From the NCBI GenBank assembly GCA_036703605.1, contig DATNRH010001083.1:8001-72000 (forward strand): DNA of 64,000 nt. Direction: 5' to 3'. The notes beneath the pieces are model-generated. The model made no database searches, was not told the origin of the DNA, and was given only the letters and a program-made list of their open reading frames with translations. Origin of the DNA: Candidatus Obscuribacterales bacterium (GTDB lineage: Bacteria > Cyanobacteriota > Cyanobacteriia > RECH01). Made by a program: the position numbers and the translations under genes. This document shows positions 1-9,280 of this stretch, piece after piece; the first letter of the stretch is position 1; every line of letters begins with the position of its first letter.

Positions 1-548
1 GTCGCATGTACCTGCCCACCAGTTAGGTTCCAAAGCACCCAGCTATCGATAGTGCCCGCCAGGATATTGTTGGGCTCCATGGGTGGATCATCTTTCTCTA
101 GATGTTTTAACAACCACTGCAGCTTACTGGCAGAAAAGTAGGCATCCAGCACCAAGCCAGTGCGATCGTAAATCTCATCGACATAGCCTTGCTCTGCCAA
201 TTGGCGACACATGGCGGAGGTGCGACGATCTTGCCAGACGATCGCATTATGCAGAGGACGACCGGTGGTTTTATTCCACAGTAAACAAGTTTCCCGCTGA
301 ACAGTCAGCCCGATAGAGGCAATTTGCTGCGGTTGGATGCCGGCTTTTTTGATCGCCGCCTGCATCGCCCAGCAGGTATCATCCCAAATCTCACGGGGGT
401 CGTGCTCAACCCAACCCGGCTGGGGGTAGTACTGAGTGAGCTCTTTGTAGGCCTGGGCGGCGATGGTACCACGGCGATCGAACAAGATCGCTCGATTCCC
501 TGTGGTACCTAGATCCAGCGCCATTACATAGGTCGGAGAAGTCATCAT
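1..548 (-). CDS. glpK: glycerol kinase, N-terminal part (cut by window edge)
   Basis: Reverse-strand frame open from the window edge to an ATG at 548 (a second ATG follows at 545), giving about 182 N-terminal residues of a FGGY-family kinase of about 500 aa. Visible motifs: the ATP/phosphate loop MALDLGTTGNRAILFD near the N-terminus, the substrate-site stretch TVQRETCLLWNKTTGRPLHN, IVWQDRRT, and TGLVLDAYFSASKLQWLL. This combination is typical of glycerol kinase rather than xylulokinase. The enzyme phosphorylates glycerol to glycerol-3-phosphate in the cytosol. The C-terminal half lies outside the window, so integrity of the gene cannot be judged. No partner gene (glpD, glpF) is visible on the 548 side. 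Confidence 0.9.
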   Translation of the reverse strand, partial: MMTSPTYVMALDLGTTGNRAILFDRRGTIAAQAYKELTQYYPQPGWVEHDPREIWDDTCWAMQAAIKKAGIQPQQIASIGLTVQRETCLLWNKTTGRPLHNAIVWQDRRTSAMCRQLAEQGYVDEIYDRTGLVLDAYFSASKLQWLLKHLEKDDPPMEPNNILAGTIDSWVLWNLTGGQVHA

Positions 549-1016
549 CCCTCACCTTATAGTCTGAACAATAGTGGGGCGATCGCCTCGGCATTGAGTG
601 CCATATGGACTGAGCCAAACTCTTGGTTCTAGACCGTAGGGGACAGCCCTTAGAACAAATGCCAATGTGGGGATGGACATCCTCCTTAGGGCGATCGCTG
701 AAGCATAAACGTTGGCCAATGGTCACGACAACTCGTCACAACTGATCACAACGATCAAGGGCAACGCTGGGGGCGATCGCTGAACCTGTACCCATACACA
801 GACATAGCTGAAGATGCCCAACGCACACCAGATTAAAGTCACTAGATTGGCTTTATACCGGATGCCACATCACCCCAATAAACCAGTTTGGCAAACCTTG
901 GATCATGAAAAACCTCTCTAACGGCATAGATTTTGATGAAATCATGATGAAAATCAATCCAACCTGAGGTCTTGCCCAGGACGTGATGTCAGTGATTTTG
1001 CCATGGTCATGTCCAA
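549..1016. other. intergenic region upstream of glpK
   Basis: 468 bases between the glpK start and the 3' end of the histidine kinase gene, both on the minus strand. It should hold the glpK promoter. It contains several HIP1 copies. I see no convincing ORF, strong terminator or RNA gene. Confidence 0.5.
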
Positions 1017-2408
1017 TCACTCATGCATCGGCAAGAAAATATCAAACCCTGTACCCACACCCACCTGGGAGCGTAGGTGTAAGCATCCTCCATGTTTCTC
1101 GAAAACAATCTGTCGGCAAATAGCTAGGCCTAGACCTGTTCCATGTTCAACGGATTTTGTTGTGAAAAACTCTTCAAAAATGCGCTTTTGAAGATTATCC
1201 GGGATACCACAACCGTTATCATCAATCGAAATACAAACCCAGCGGTCAACGTCGGTATCGCTGGTGTGAAGCAATTCATCCCGTGTAAGTTGTCGAGTTG
1301 TAATCGTAATTTGTGGTTGCCAATCTACAGCAGCTAACGAGCGATCGCGTTTCACTGTTGAGAGCTGCTGTTGCCGTTCTGCGATCGCATCTGCCGCATT
1401 ACTAATCAGGTTCATAAAGACCTGGTTCAGCTGACCTGGATAAACCGAAACCATGGGTAACTCACCATACTGTCGCACCACAGTCACCACATTGCGGAGG
1501 CGCGTACTTAAAATAACCAGCGTGTTTTCCAAGCATTCGTGAATGTCTGTTGCTTGATATTCATCTTTATGTTGATAGGAAAACGTTCGCAAACTTTCAG
1601 CTATTTTTCGGAGGCGATCGGCCCCTACTTGCATACTAGAAATAATTTCAGAAAAGTCTTTTTTTAAGAAATCAAATTCAATCTCTTGCTTCATTGCATC
1701 AGATTGAGCAGAGTTCTGATGATCATCTGCATCATAAACATCAATTAACGCCAGCAAGTCCTGACCATAGTTTCCAAGATAATTGATATTTCCAGCAATG
1801 AAATTAACCGGGTTTAAAATCTCATGGGACACATTCGCAATCAAACGCCCTAAGCTCGCCAATTTTTCATGTTGAAACATCTGCGCTTGAGTTTGTTCAT
1901 GAATCACCTGCTTGGCTAACTCATGAATGCGGGAGTGGGCCAACAATAATTGATGAATATCTAATAGCCGGTAGTCATCACCGCTCTGCACCACAATCGG
2001 TTCATATAAATCTTCAGGCGATCGCTGTAGAGACTGCTGAACTGCATCGACAATTAGCGTCTGGCTAGGCAAGACTAAGAATTCATGGGCAATGAACCGA
2101 TATAGCGTCTGAAGCGATCGCTGCAAAAATAGCTCTAGGGCATAGGGACGACTCATCCGCTCCAAAAACCGACGACGAGAAATCATCCCTGCAAACTGGT
2201 TGTGCTCAAGCAGCACAACGCCTGGGATCATGGGATCAGCATCGAATTGGCGAGCAATATCCTGGGCTGTGCTTTGAGAGTGAGCTTGGCAATGATGTAG
2301 CGACAATTCACCAAGTACTGAGTTAAGTTTGAGCGATGGTGATGCAGTCACACTAGCAGGAGATTGGACAGGAGGCATGAACTCACGAACCATCTGACTC
2401 AGAGACAT
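1017..2408 (-). CDS. sensor histidine kinase with CBS-like N-terminus
   Basis: 463-aa two-component histidine kinase without an obvious membrane segment. Residues about 45-165 look like a CBS-type sensory region (DPMIPGVVLLEHNQFAGMIS, SRRRFLERM). The dimerisation H-box SLGRLIANVSHEILNPVNF follows, with His195 as the expected phosphoacceptor. The ATPase domain has an N-box (NQVFMNLISNAADAI), G1 (DDNGCGIPDN), F-box (FEEFFTTK) and G2 (GTGLGLAICRQIV). It should autophosphorylate and pass phosphate to a response regulator, but none is encoded nearby, so it is an orphan kinase whose signal is unknown. The soluble layout and N-terminal domain resemble cyanobacterial cytosolic hybrid-type sensors. 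Confidence 0.88.
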   Translation of the reverse strand: MSLSQMVREFMPPVQSPASVTASPSLKLNSVLGELSLHHCQAHSQSTAQDIARQFDADPMIPGVVLLEHNQFAGMISRRRFLERMSRPYALELFLQRSLQTLYRFIAHEFLVLPSQTLIVDAVQQSLQRSPEDLYEPIVVQSGDDYRLLDIHQLLLAHSRIHELAKQVIHEQTQAQMFQHEKLASLGRLIANVSHEILNPVNFIAGNINYLGNYGQDLLALIDVYDADDHQNSAQSDAMKQEIEFDFLKKDFSEIISSMQVGADRLRKIAESLRTFSYQHKDEYQATDIHECLENTLVILSTRLRNVVTVVRQYGELPMVSVYPGQLNQVFMNLISNAADAIAERQQQLSTVKRDRSLAAVDWQPQITITTRQLTRDELLHTSDTDVDRWVCISIDDNGCGIPDNLQKRIFEEFFTTKSVEHGTGLGLAICRQIVFEKHGGCLHLRSQVGVGTGFDIFLPMHE

Positions 2409-2889
2409 TGAATCTCACAATAGTATCGAACATAGCTAGTCGTAGCGATCGCCGTAGGATGCACCTCTATCATCCTATTCTTTGCCATCATGCCACTAAT
2501 ACCGCTTCTACACGTTAACAGAAGATTAAAAACCTGTTAAACAAGCAGGTTTGATATTCTCAAGGTTGATCTTAAGGTGTAGATCAAACGGGTTGACTGA
2601 CCCATCTTTTCTGTAGGCTGGGTTGAGCAATGTAAAACCCAGCATCAGCTTAGATTCCAATGGGTTACGCTGACGCTAACCCATCCTACGATGGAATCAA
2701 GATTGCAGGAGTTTTGTCAGTCAATCACGAACGATTGGGTTACATAACTTAGACCCTTCTTCCAGCGTTTATGACAGCGCAGCAGTCCCATGGTCTACTT
2801 CTCGCCCATGGGACAATCGTGGGACTATTCAGGCTTGCATTCACTCATTTGACTCATCATAATTATCTGATTCCTGGGGCGTTATCTTT
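2409..2889. other. divergent intergenic region with palindromic elements
   Basis: About 480 bases between the divergent histidine kinase and glycosyltransferase genes, so both promoters should lie here. It holds a hairpin with 7-bp arms (AAACCTG at 2531, CAGGTTT at 2547) and the 132-base nested palindromic element at 2593-2724. No coding sequence seen. Confidence 0.5.
2593..2724. repeat. nested palindromic repeat element, MITE-like
   Basis: A 132-base block bounded by exact 9-bp inverted ends, TTGACTGAC (2593-2601) and GTCAGTCAA (2716-2724). Inside are a CTGGGTT/AACCCAG hairpin (about 2618-2642) and a nested palindrome with outer arms GATTCCA/TGGAATC and inner arms TGGGTT/AACCCA. The GTAGG...GGGTTACGC...AACCCATCCTAC pattern resembles short interspersed repeats common in cyanobacterial genomes; a shorter relative lies at 23607-23639. 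No ORF inside. Confidence 0.55.
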
Positions 2890-3984
2890 ATGCGTGCACT
2901 TCTAATCGGCAATTCGAAAAACAAGCTCGACAATATTGCAGCCGCTCAACTGTATCCTTTCTTTTTATACCGTCGGCAGCTTCGTCGGAGGATATGCCTA
3001 GAGTTCAAGCATATTCAGGCTTATACCTTCAGCGATATTTGTGATGCCTCTACGAAGAAAAACGTTGATGTGATCATCATTCGTCCTGACTGGCGAGAAG
3101 ATAGCGAAACGGCTGAACGTAGCCTGGAGTATATTCGCAAACACAACCCTTATAAAAAGATCATTTTCCTCGATCCCTTCGACCAAACCAGCAGTCGATA
3201 CTTCAGTGTTTTGCCCTACGTCAATCAGTTCCTCAAATACCAGCGGCTTAAAGACGTTCAACTCTATACTCGTCCCTTTGTGGGCGGTAGCTTCCTCACC
3301 GACTATCTAGCCCATGAACTGAACTACGATCTCAACAACTGGCATGTCGGCTCTCAGGCTCCAGAGGGGTATGAATCAAGAATTGGCACCTACTGGAACT
3401 TTGCCACATCCCAAGGATTCTACAAAACCTTCCGCAAACCAGCGCGTCGAACCGGAGAAAAAGACATTGATGTGTTCTGCCGCCTGTCGTTTGGGCCGCC
3501 CGAACAGGTGGAATGGTACGGTCAATATCGACTAGCCGCCGTTCAAGCGCTCGTTCCCCTAGAGGCTCAGTACAAACTTGCCGTCGATCGCAGCCCCGAG
3601 GGAGCACGCAGCGTGTCTAGCAAACAGTATCTAGATGAGATTAAACGCAGTCGCATCGTGTTCAGCCCCTTTGGATGGGGAGAAATTACCTGGAGGGATT
3701 ATGAAGCAGCCTGCCATGGATGCTTGCTCATCAAACCTTCCGTCGATCATATCGACACCCGGCCCAATATCTTCTATCCAGGCAAAACCTACGTGCCTGT
3801 CCGATGGGACTTTCAGGATCTAGAAGAAAAGTGTCGCTACTACTTAGAGAACCCAGACGAAGCCAATCAAATTATTCAAAATGCTCGCCAGGCTTATATG
3901 CAGTATTTTGAGAATCAAGAGTTCATCAATACGATGGAACGAGATATTCTGTCTCAAGCCCCGACACCCATCTCAGTTCTCTAG
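2890..3984 (+). CDS. glycosyltransferase-like protein (GT-B C-terminal domain)
   Basis: 364-aa cytosolic protein. The C-terminal third (about residues 235-350) has the pattern of the GT1-type C-terminal nucleotide-sugar site: SRIVFSPFGWGEITWRDYEA, then ACHGCLLIKPSVDHI and a predicted helix rich in YLENPDEANQIIQNAR. This matches the glycosyl-transferase-1-like domain also found in spore-protein/exostosin-like enzymes. The N-terminal half (MRALLIGNSKNKLDN...) is consistent with the first Rossmann lobe. Substrate and acceptor are unknown and no polysaccharide cluster surrounds it. A GC-rich hairpin follows the stop codon. Family call fairly secure, function not. Confidence 0.65.
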   Translation: MRALLIGNSKNKLDNIAAAQLYPFFLYRRQLRRRICLEFKHIQAYTFSDICDASTKKNVDVIIIRPDWREDSETAERSLEYIRKHNPYKKIIFLDPFDQTSSRYFSVLPYVNQFLKYQRLKDVQLYTRPFVGGSFLTDYLAHELNYDLNNWHVGSQAPEGYESRIGTYWNFATSQGFYKTFRKPARRTGEKDIDVFCRLSFGPPEQVEWYGQYRLAAVQALVPLEAQYKLAVDRSPEGARSVSSKQYLDEIKRSRIVFSPFGWGEITWRDYEAACHGCLLIKPSVDHIDTRPNIFYPGKTYVPVRWDFQDLEEKCRYYLENPDEANQIIQNARQAYMQYFENQEFINTMERDILSQAPTPISVL

Positions 3985-4000
3985 TCAACCATAACAACAA

Positions 4001-4024
4001 TCCCTCGCCCGATTGGACGAGGGA
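4001..4024. terminator. hairpin between convergent genes
   Basis: Arms TCCCTCG (4001-4007) and CGAGGGA (4018-4024) with extra inner C/G pairs, 17 bases after the glycosyltransferase stop and 28 before the end of the convergent MBL gene. No clear T-run, so factor-independent termination is only probable. Confidence 0.4.
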
Positions 4025-4051
4025 GAAACCCTTTAGACACCTCATTCTCCT

Positions 4052-4969
4052 TTACTCTAGAAGATTGATAGCCATTCCCTCTCGGGCCAACTGAGCATGG
4101 GGGAAGGTTGCCTGAACCTCCAGTTCCATGTGGTCTAAGAAGTCATCTTCATGGTGTGGATCGTGGTGGAATAAGATGACTCGCTTGGCGTGAGATTCGA
4201 TCGCCACTTCTACCGCCTCTTTCCAGGTTTGGGTTTGACGGGTGACCGCTTTTACCGCTGGATCATAGTAAGCGCGATCGGCATAGTCTACATCGTAAAT
4301 GAGTAGATCTGCTTCACTGGCTAAGTACAGTACATTTTGGTCAACGTTGCGGCCGTTATGCTCTGTATCGGTGGCATAGACAAGCGATCGCCCTTCCCAC
4401 GTGACCCGATACCCAAGAGAACTGTTCGTACCATTCAACGAAACAGTTTCAACAGTCACATCATCGAGCGTGATGATGGAGCCTGGCGAGATGTTGTGAA
4501 ACTGCATGTCAGCCTGCATCACCTGAAGAGGCACCGGGAAATGAGGGCGCAACATCTGATCACAGAGTCGCTGCTTAATCGAGGCTCCGTTTAAGCCCAC
4601 AGAGCCGTAGATGTGGAAGCAGTTGCCTTGATGAAAGGCAGGCATAAAAAATGGGAATCCCTGGATCCGATCCCAGTGAGTATGGGTGAAAAAGATGTGC
4701 GCATCAACAGGCATCTGCTTTAGCAGGTGATTGCCCAATACATGTAACCCCGTACCGCCATCAAAAATTAGGCGCTTTCCTGCTACTTGCAGTTCTACAC
4801 AGGCTGTATTACCGCCGTAGCGGGCGGTCTCTAGGCTGGGCGTGGGGATACAACCCCGAACGCCCCAAAAATACACCATGAACGCTTCAGTGCTCATCGG
4901 CTTGGGTGGGGCAATACCATGAATTGAAACAGGTTGAGCATGAGTAGTTGGGGTATCAATGCCTGACAT
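4052..4969 (-). CDS. MBL-fold metallo-hydrolase
   Basis: 305-aa metallo-beta-lactamase-fold hydrolase of the type related to phosphodiesterases and PhnP. Visible: VYFWGVRGCIPTPSLETARYGGNTACVEL, FDGGTGLHVLG, the metal motif FFTHTHWDRIQGFPFF, LVYATDTEHN (metal-bridging Asp region) and the late VILFHHDPHHEDDFLD. The usual HxHxDH motif reads HTHWDR, with Arg in place of the last His, which would change one ligand of the second metal site. The first about 25 residues look like a variable tail. Substrate unknown; related proteins hydrolyse phosphodiesters. It stands alone between two long gaps. Confidence 0.8.
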   Translation of the reverse strand: MSGIDTPTTHAQPVSIHGIAPPKPMSTEAFMVYFWGVRGCIPTPSLETARYGGNTACVELQVAGKRLIFDGGTGLHVLGNHLLKQMPVDAHIFFTHTHWDRIQGFPFFMPAFHQGNCFHIYGSVGLNGASIKQRLCDQMLRPHFPVPLQVMQADMQFHNISPGSIITLDDVTVETVSLNGTNSSLGYRVTWEGRSLVYATDTEHNGRNVDQNVLYLASEADLLIYDVDYADRAYYDPAVKAVTRQTQTWKEAVEVAIESHAKRVILFHHDPHHEDDFLDHMELEVQATFPHAQLAREGMAINLLE

Positions 4970-5772
4970 TGTTCGAGCAAATTAACCATAGTTGGATGTC
5001 GTCGTACCAACCGAGTTCATGATCATGAACTCTTCTCTGAGATCTGAATAAACCATCGCTTCTTAAGTATGCCCAAAACTGAGGAATGCATATCGATTTA
5101 CAATAGCTACCCAGTTCTAGATACAGTCTGCAATGGGTTCCCGAAGAACAGCAACGATCTAGGTTCTAGTATCTAAACCAAGGGATGGCTCTCTCGGCAA
5201 GATGATAGGTCGTGCAAAAAAACAGCAAGCAACTCTACCCCTGAAACTTTAGATGCTGATGATGTGATCATCTTAATCGATGCTACTCTTCATCGCTATG
5301 GTCTGCCATCGGGTGATGCCCTCAGATGTTGCACCCCATACCACCTAGCCTAAGGCTCAGTGAAGACAAACCTCTCACGTATCTGCGCCACGTAGAGCAC
5401 AACGCTACTGTCTTTTATCAGCCATGCTACTGTCAGCCGTGCTGCTGTCAGCCGTTATCTCAAACGATACACACATCAACGAACGACCAAGAATCCCTAC
5501 AGAAACGCTTACACGTTAAGCCATCGGGCAGCTTCATTAAGAATGTCTTTCATGTATATACCAGCCCTAAACCTCTTATCGGGATACTCTTCTGACGTGA
5601 ATGAGGAGAAAAAAGTAGCAAGCCCGGCTAATGAGGTTAAAACCCCGGCATCATCCCTAAACCGGTGTTATTTATCATCAGCGATAGGCGTTGCTCACCC
5701 CACCACTTCTCTTCATGGGGGTTGTTTCTATGGGTGAGGTGTGACAACGCCCGCTTGGCAGATAGGACGACG
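4970..5772. other. long intergenic region, nothing recognised
   Basis: About 800 bases upstream of the MBL gene and downstream of ppa. An open frame at 5326-5595 has a cysteine/proline-rich translation arising from a short local repeat (CTACTGTCAGCCRTGCT-like, near 5400-5455) and no ribosome-binding site, so I do not call it. CTCACCC (5694) and GGGTGAG (5732) could form a hairpin just after ppa. Confidence 0.45.
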
Positions 5773-6288
5773 TTAGTTAGATTTGTAGCGAGCAATGCAG
5801 GCATTCACAAGGGCAGCTACTTGATCAACATCTTTCCAACCGAGAATTTCCGTAACCTTCTTCTCAAGGTTTTTGTAGGTCTTAAAGAACTCAGCAATTT
5901 CGTCCAAGCGATGGCTAGCGACGTCGCTCAAGGATTTCACTTGGGTGTAGCGCGGATCTTTGTCAGGCACACAAAGAATCTTTTCATCGCGATCGCCCCC
6001 GTCGATCATCTCCAACATACCAATGGGACGTGCCGCAATCACACAACCGGGAAAGGTGGGTTGATCCATCAAGACCATGCCATCGAGAGGATCGCCATCT
6101 TCCGCTAGGGTATTGGGCACAAATCCATAGTCGTAGGGGTATTGCACCGATGCATATAGAACGCGATCGAGGGCAAACGCCTCTAGATCCTTGTCATACT
6201 CGTACTTGTTTTTGCTGCCAGCCGGAATCTCAATCAAAACGTTGATTAGACCCGGTTTAGGTTGGGCAGGAATGCGTGATAAGTCCAC
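5773..6288 (-). CDS. ppa: inorganic pyrophosphatase
   Basis: 171-aa family I soluble inorganic pyrophosphatase, close to the usual bacterial length of about 175. It hydrolyses PPi to two phosphates with Mg2+, pulling biosynthetic reactions forward. Visible motifs: [40 protein letters not shown] (signature with the metal-binding Asp residues), and [17 protein letters not shown], with [14 protein letters not shown] near the C-terminus. Monocistronic on the minus strand; the start ATG at 6288 begins [22 protein letters not shown], as in cyanobacterial homologues. Confidence 0.97.
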   Translation of the reverse strand: MDLSRIPAQPKPGLINVLIEIPAGSKNKYEYDKDLEAFALDRVLYASVQYPYDYGFVPNTLAEDGDPLDGMVLMDQPTFPGCVIAARPIGMLEMIDGGDRDEKILCVPDKDPRYTQVKSLSDVASHRLDEIAEFFKTYKNLEKKVTEILGWKDVDQVAALVNACIARYKSN

Positions 6289-6547
6289 AAAAAATCTCCA
6301 GGCTAGTACAACTCAGTGAACAAACTGGGTGCGGCTGGGAGATCGGCAAGCCAGGTAACTAGGCAAGGTTTTAGACTCACCATTGACCGCTCCATTTTTG
6401 ACTCTATAGAGCACCATGACCGATCGCACCAACACCATCTCCCGAATAGCATTTTAGTGGAAGACGGACTCGCCTCGACGGGTCTGGTTAGAACTGAAGA
6501 GGGTGAACCAGAGATGACTTGGGTCTTTTAGGGCAACACACTTAGGA

Positions 6548-6745
6548 CTAATCACCGGATCCAACGTTTGAACGCAGAACCGGATAAGGGGCTGGCGGCC
6601 ATGGCTCTAGGGGTTGAGAGGAGACGTAGGCGATCGCCAACAGTGGAATCACTAGCGTCAGTAGCGCAATGATGGTTCCCATAACCTGTCCAGGCCAAGT
6701 AGCAGTGGATTTCGGAGGAATATCAGATTGACTACTAGATTCCAT
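6548..6745 (-). CDS. small single-span membrane protein, unknown function
   Basis: 65 aa: a polar Ser/Pro-rich N-terminus, one hydrophobic segment (residues about 20-43, VMGTIIALLTLVIPLLAIAY) and a proline-rich tail (PLEPWPPAPYP). The composition and single transmembrane span look like a genuine small thylakoid or plasma-membrane protein. I do not recognise the family. A gene of this length could also be spurious; the clear hydrophobic segment and well-placed ATG favour coding. Confidence 0.5.
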   Translation of the reverse strand: MESSSQSDIPPKSTATWPGQVMGTIIALLTLVIPLLAIAYVSSQPLEPWPPAPYPVLRSNVGSGD

Positions 6746-7084
6746 GGGAATGCAAGACGTGAGTTCGGTAAAGCGGACTGTTCAACGTATACGCTAGCCT
6801 GCAACAGCCACGCCTCATAATCGATTCATCTTCAATACTAGCGAAGTTTTTTCTGCTCCCGCGAGGAGAGGCGATCGCTTTCTCAACGCCAGGGGCGATC
6901 GCACCAGCCATACTTATTTTAGACCTGCCTACCATTAGGTTCAGGTTTTGCTGTTTTTCCAATTAACCTCACTACATTTTCAGGATGCCCTTACGTACGA
7001 ACATGCATTCCCATCTCTCATATTCTGTCATATAACTATCAGCCACCTGCTACAAAGACTACGGTTTCTACGAAACGCTGCCCC
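6746..7084. other. intergenic region, nothing recognised
   Basis: 339 bases between two minus-strand genes. It should carry the promoter of the 65-aa gene. The open frame at 6735-6962 overlaps that gene and has no recognisable features. Confidence 0.4.
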
Positions 7085-7909
7085 CTAGGCGCGGCGATTA
7101 GGATACTGGTGCAAGATAGCCAGAAACCGCTCCCGATCAAAACTGCGTGGATCGATACGGCTTTCGGTGCGATCGACGGCCTCATGGGTGGTAATGCGAT
7201 CGTCGGGAATGTCGGTTCTAGCCAGCAGCCAAGCTAAAGACTGGTACTGCTCCTCGGTATAGCCGCGATGGGTCGGCCCAGATTCCCAGGAGCCTGGTGG
7301 AGACTCTAGGGAAATGTGATAAGCAAAGTTATTCACCGAGGGGGGAAAATCGGGATTGGTGCGCACACCCTCCACTTGCCCATTGGCATTGACGAAAACT
7401 GAGTTGCCTGCACCAAAGGCTCGCATTTCAATGGGAACGATATACACGACCGTGCCGTCTCGTTCGATGATGACGTGGTAGCTCACCTGATCCCAATCAT
7501 CAGGATGATGGGTTTGGAATAGATAAATGGCGCTTTGGGCTGTCCCGACCGTTTCATGGAGCACCACCACAAGAGAATTGGTGAGCAAATGACCATCGAC
7601 ATCTTGCAGAACCCGCCTATCGTAGTTGCTGGGATCGGCCATGGCAGTACGCTGGGGAGGATCATAGCCAATGGATGGATTGGGTACCGCAGGCAAGAGA
7701 GTAGGATTTTTAAAGGGGTTGGGAATTGCTTCAACCGTTGGCAATTCTGCTTCAACAGGCTCACTTCTGAGGTTGAACAACACTCGGGCTCGGGCAAATG
7801 CACCTTGGCTCACACCGATCATAAACAGGGCAGAGACGAGCGTTAGAATAAACAGCCGCCCTAGGAGCGATCGCATGATCCACCGAAATTTATCTATCAT
7901 TCCACACAC
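7085..7909 (-). CDS. N-acetylmuramoyl-L-alanine amidase (Amidase_2 family)
   Basis: 274 aa. An N-terminal hydrophobic segment (about residues 13-38, LLGRLFILTLVSALFMIGVS, ending GAFA) looks like a signal peptide or membrane anchor, so the catalytic part should be periplasmic. The amidase/PGRP-like domain covers about residues 105-265: LVVVLHETVGTAQSAIYLFQ (first zinc His), VSYHVIIERDGTVVYIVP, FAYHISLESPPG, and TRTDIPDDRITTHEAVDR with the late His. The family cleaves the lactyl-L-alanine bond of peptidoglycan and acts in wall turnover. The ATG at 7909 gives MCGMIDKF; a start at the internal ATG at 7900 is equally possible. Confidence 0.83.
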   Translation of the reverse strand: MCGMIDKFRWIMRSLLGRLFILTLVSALFMIGVSQGAFARARVLFNLRSEPVEAELPTVEAIPNPFKNPTLLPAVPNPSIGYDPPQRTAMADPSNYDRRVLQDVDGHLLTNSLVVVLHETVGTAQSAIYLFQTHHPDDWDQVSYHVIIERDGTVVYIVPIEMRAFGAGNSVFVNANGQVEGVRTNPDFPPSVNNFAYHISLESPPGSWESGPTHRGYTEEQYQSLAWLLARTDIPDDRITTHEAVDRTESRIDPRSFDRERFLAILHQYPNRRA

Positions 7910-8200
7910 TCACAGGGCAAATGGGTTGTCGGATTAAGCGCGATTGCATGGTCAGACTTTCAGGAAAAGGAACGCAAGGATTCATCCTGTCCTAGAAGGC
8001 TAGTTTTAGTATACAAAGAGACGCATGGAACACTATCATCATGCCGTCTAAGCCCTAGACTAGCCTTGGACAAAAACCCAACTCCTTAAAAAAAGACTAG
8101 AGAACTTTTTAAGTGATCACGAAAGAGGCCCGCGTCCCGTTAGAATTGTAGTCTGGACAGATATCGAGTTTGAACCCTTAGATACATTTCCTTCCATCAG

Positions 8201-9184
8201 ATGGCAGAAACCCTTCTATTTAACGCTCTCCGTCAAGCAACCGATGAAGAAATGGCCCGCGACCCTAGCGTCTTTGTGCTAGGGGAAGATGTGGGACATT
8301 ATGGCGGTTCCTACAAAGTCACGAAGGATTTGTACAAAAAATATGGCGATCTGCGGGTGCTCGATACGCCGATCGCAGAGAATAGTTTTACAGGAATGGC
8401 GATCGGAGCCGCAATGACAGGGTTACGCCCGATCATTGAAGGCATGAACATGGGATTTCTGTTGTTGGCGTTTAACCAAATTGCTAACAATGCCGGCATG
8501 TTGCGCTATACCTCCGGTGGCAACTTCAAAATTCCTATTGTGATTCGTGGACCCGGCGGGGTAGGTCGGCAGCTTGGGGCAGAGCACTCCCAGCGGCTAG
8601 AAGCCTACTTCCAAGGTGTACCTGGCTTGAAGATGGTGGCTTGCTCTACGCCTTATAACGCTAAGGGGTTACTCAAGGCCGCCATCCGTGATGACAATCC
8701 GGTGATTTTCTTTGAGCATGTGCTGCTCTATAACCTCAAAGAAGATTTGCCAGATGACGAATACGTTTTGCCCCTAGACAAGGCAGAACTGGTGCGCAAG
8801 GGCAAGGATGTCACCATCCTCACCTACTCACGAATGCGCCACCACGTCATGCATGCGGTTAAAACCTTGGAGAAAGAGGGGTACGATCCTGAGGTGATCG
8901 ACCTAATTTCCCTGAAGCCCTTGGATTTTGAGACCATTGGAGCATCTATTGCCAAAACCCATCGGGTGATCATCGTTGAAGAATGTATGCGCTCGGGCGG
9001 CATCGGCGCAGAGCTCACCGCATCGATTAACGATCGCTTCTTTGATGAACTGGATGGCCCTGTTTTGCGCTTGGCATCGCAAGACATCCCCACGCCTTAC
9101 AACGGTACCCTGGAAGCACTAACCATTGTGCAACCGGCTCAAATTATTGAAGCGGTGCAAAAAGTGGTAGCGGCAAGGGTGTAG
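8201..9184 (+). CDS. pdhB: pyruvate dehydrogenase E1 component, beta subunit
   Basis: 327-aa E1-beta subunit of the pyruvate dehydrogenase complex, full length. It pairs with E1-alpha for TPP-dependent decarboxylation of pyruvate and transfer of the acetyl group to lipoyl-E2. Visible: [41 protein letters not shown]..., [56 protein letters not shown] and [17 protein letters not shown]. The genes for E1-alpha, E2 and E3 are not nearby, as usual in cyanobacteria, where these subunits are scattered. A strong hairpin follows the gene. Confidence 0.95.
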   Translation: MAETLLFNALRQATDEEMARDPSVFVLGEDVGHYGGSYKVTKDLYKKYGDLRVLDTPIAENSFTGMAIGAAMTGLRPIIEGMNMGFLLLAFNQIANNAGMLRYTSGGNFKIPIVIRGPGGVGRQLGAEHSQRLEAYFQGVPGLKMVACSTPYNAKGLLKAAIRDDNPVIFFEHVLLYNLKEDLPDDEYVLPLDKAELVRKGKDVTILTYSRMRHHVMHAVKTLEKEGYDPEVIDLISLKPLDFETIGASIAKTHRVIIVEECMRSGGIGAELTASINDRFFDELDGPVLRLASQDIPTPYNGTLEALTIVQPAQIIEAVQKVVAARV

Positions 9185-9216
9185 TTCAGCTTCAATCCTG
9201 TTAACAATCATGCAGC

Positions 9217-9247
9217 AACGCGGGGAGGACATCCTTCCCGCGTTTTG
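9217..9247 (+). terminator. factor-independent terminator of pdhB
   Basis: GC-rich stem AACGCGGGGAGGA (9217-9229) pairing with TCCTTCCCGCGTT (9232-9244), one mismatch, followed by TT. It lies 33 bases after the pdhB stop and before the convergent FAH-family gene. Confidence 0.7.
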
Positions 9248-9280
9248 ATGTTGCCTTAGTCCGAGTTTCTACAAAAGGGG

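Noticed and set aside
5326-5595. 89-aa frame in the gap before ppa
   Set aside because: Cys/Pro-rich part arises from a short tandem repeat; no ribosome-binding site and no domain.
6316-6531. 71-aa frame upstream of ppa
   Set aside because: No homology recognised, composition like non-coding sequence and no Shine-Dalgarno site.
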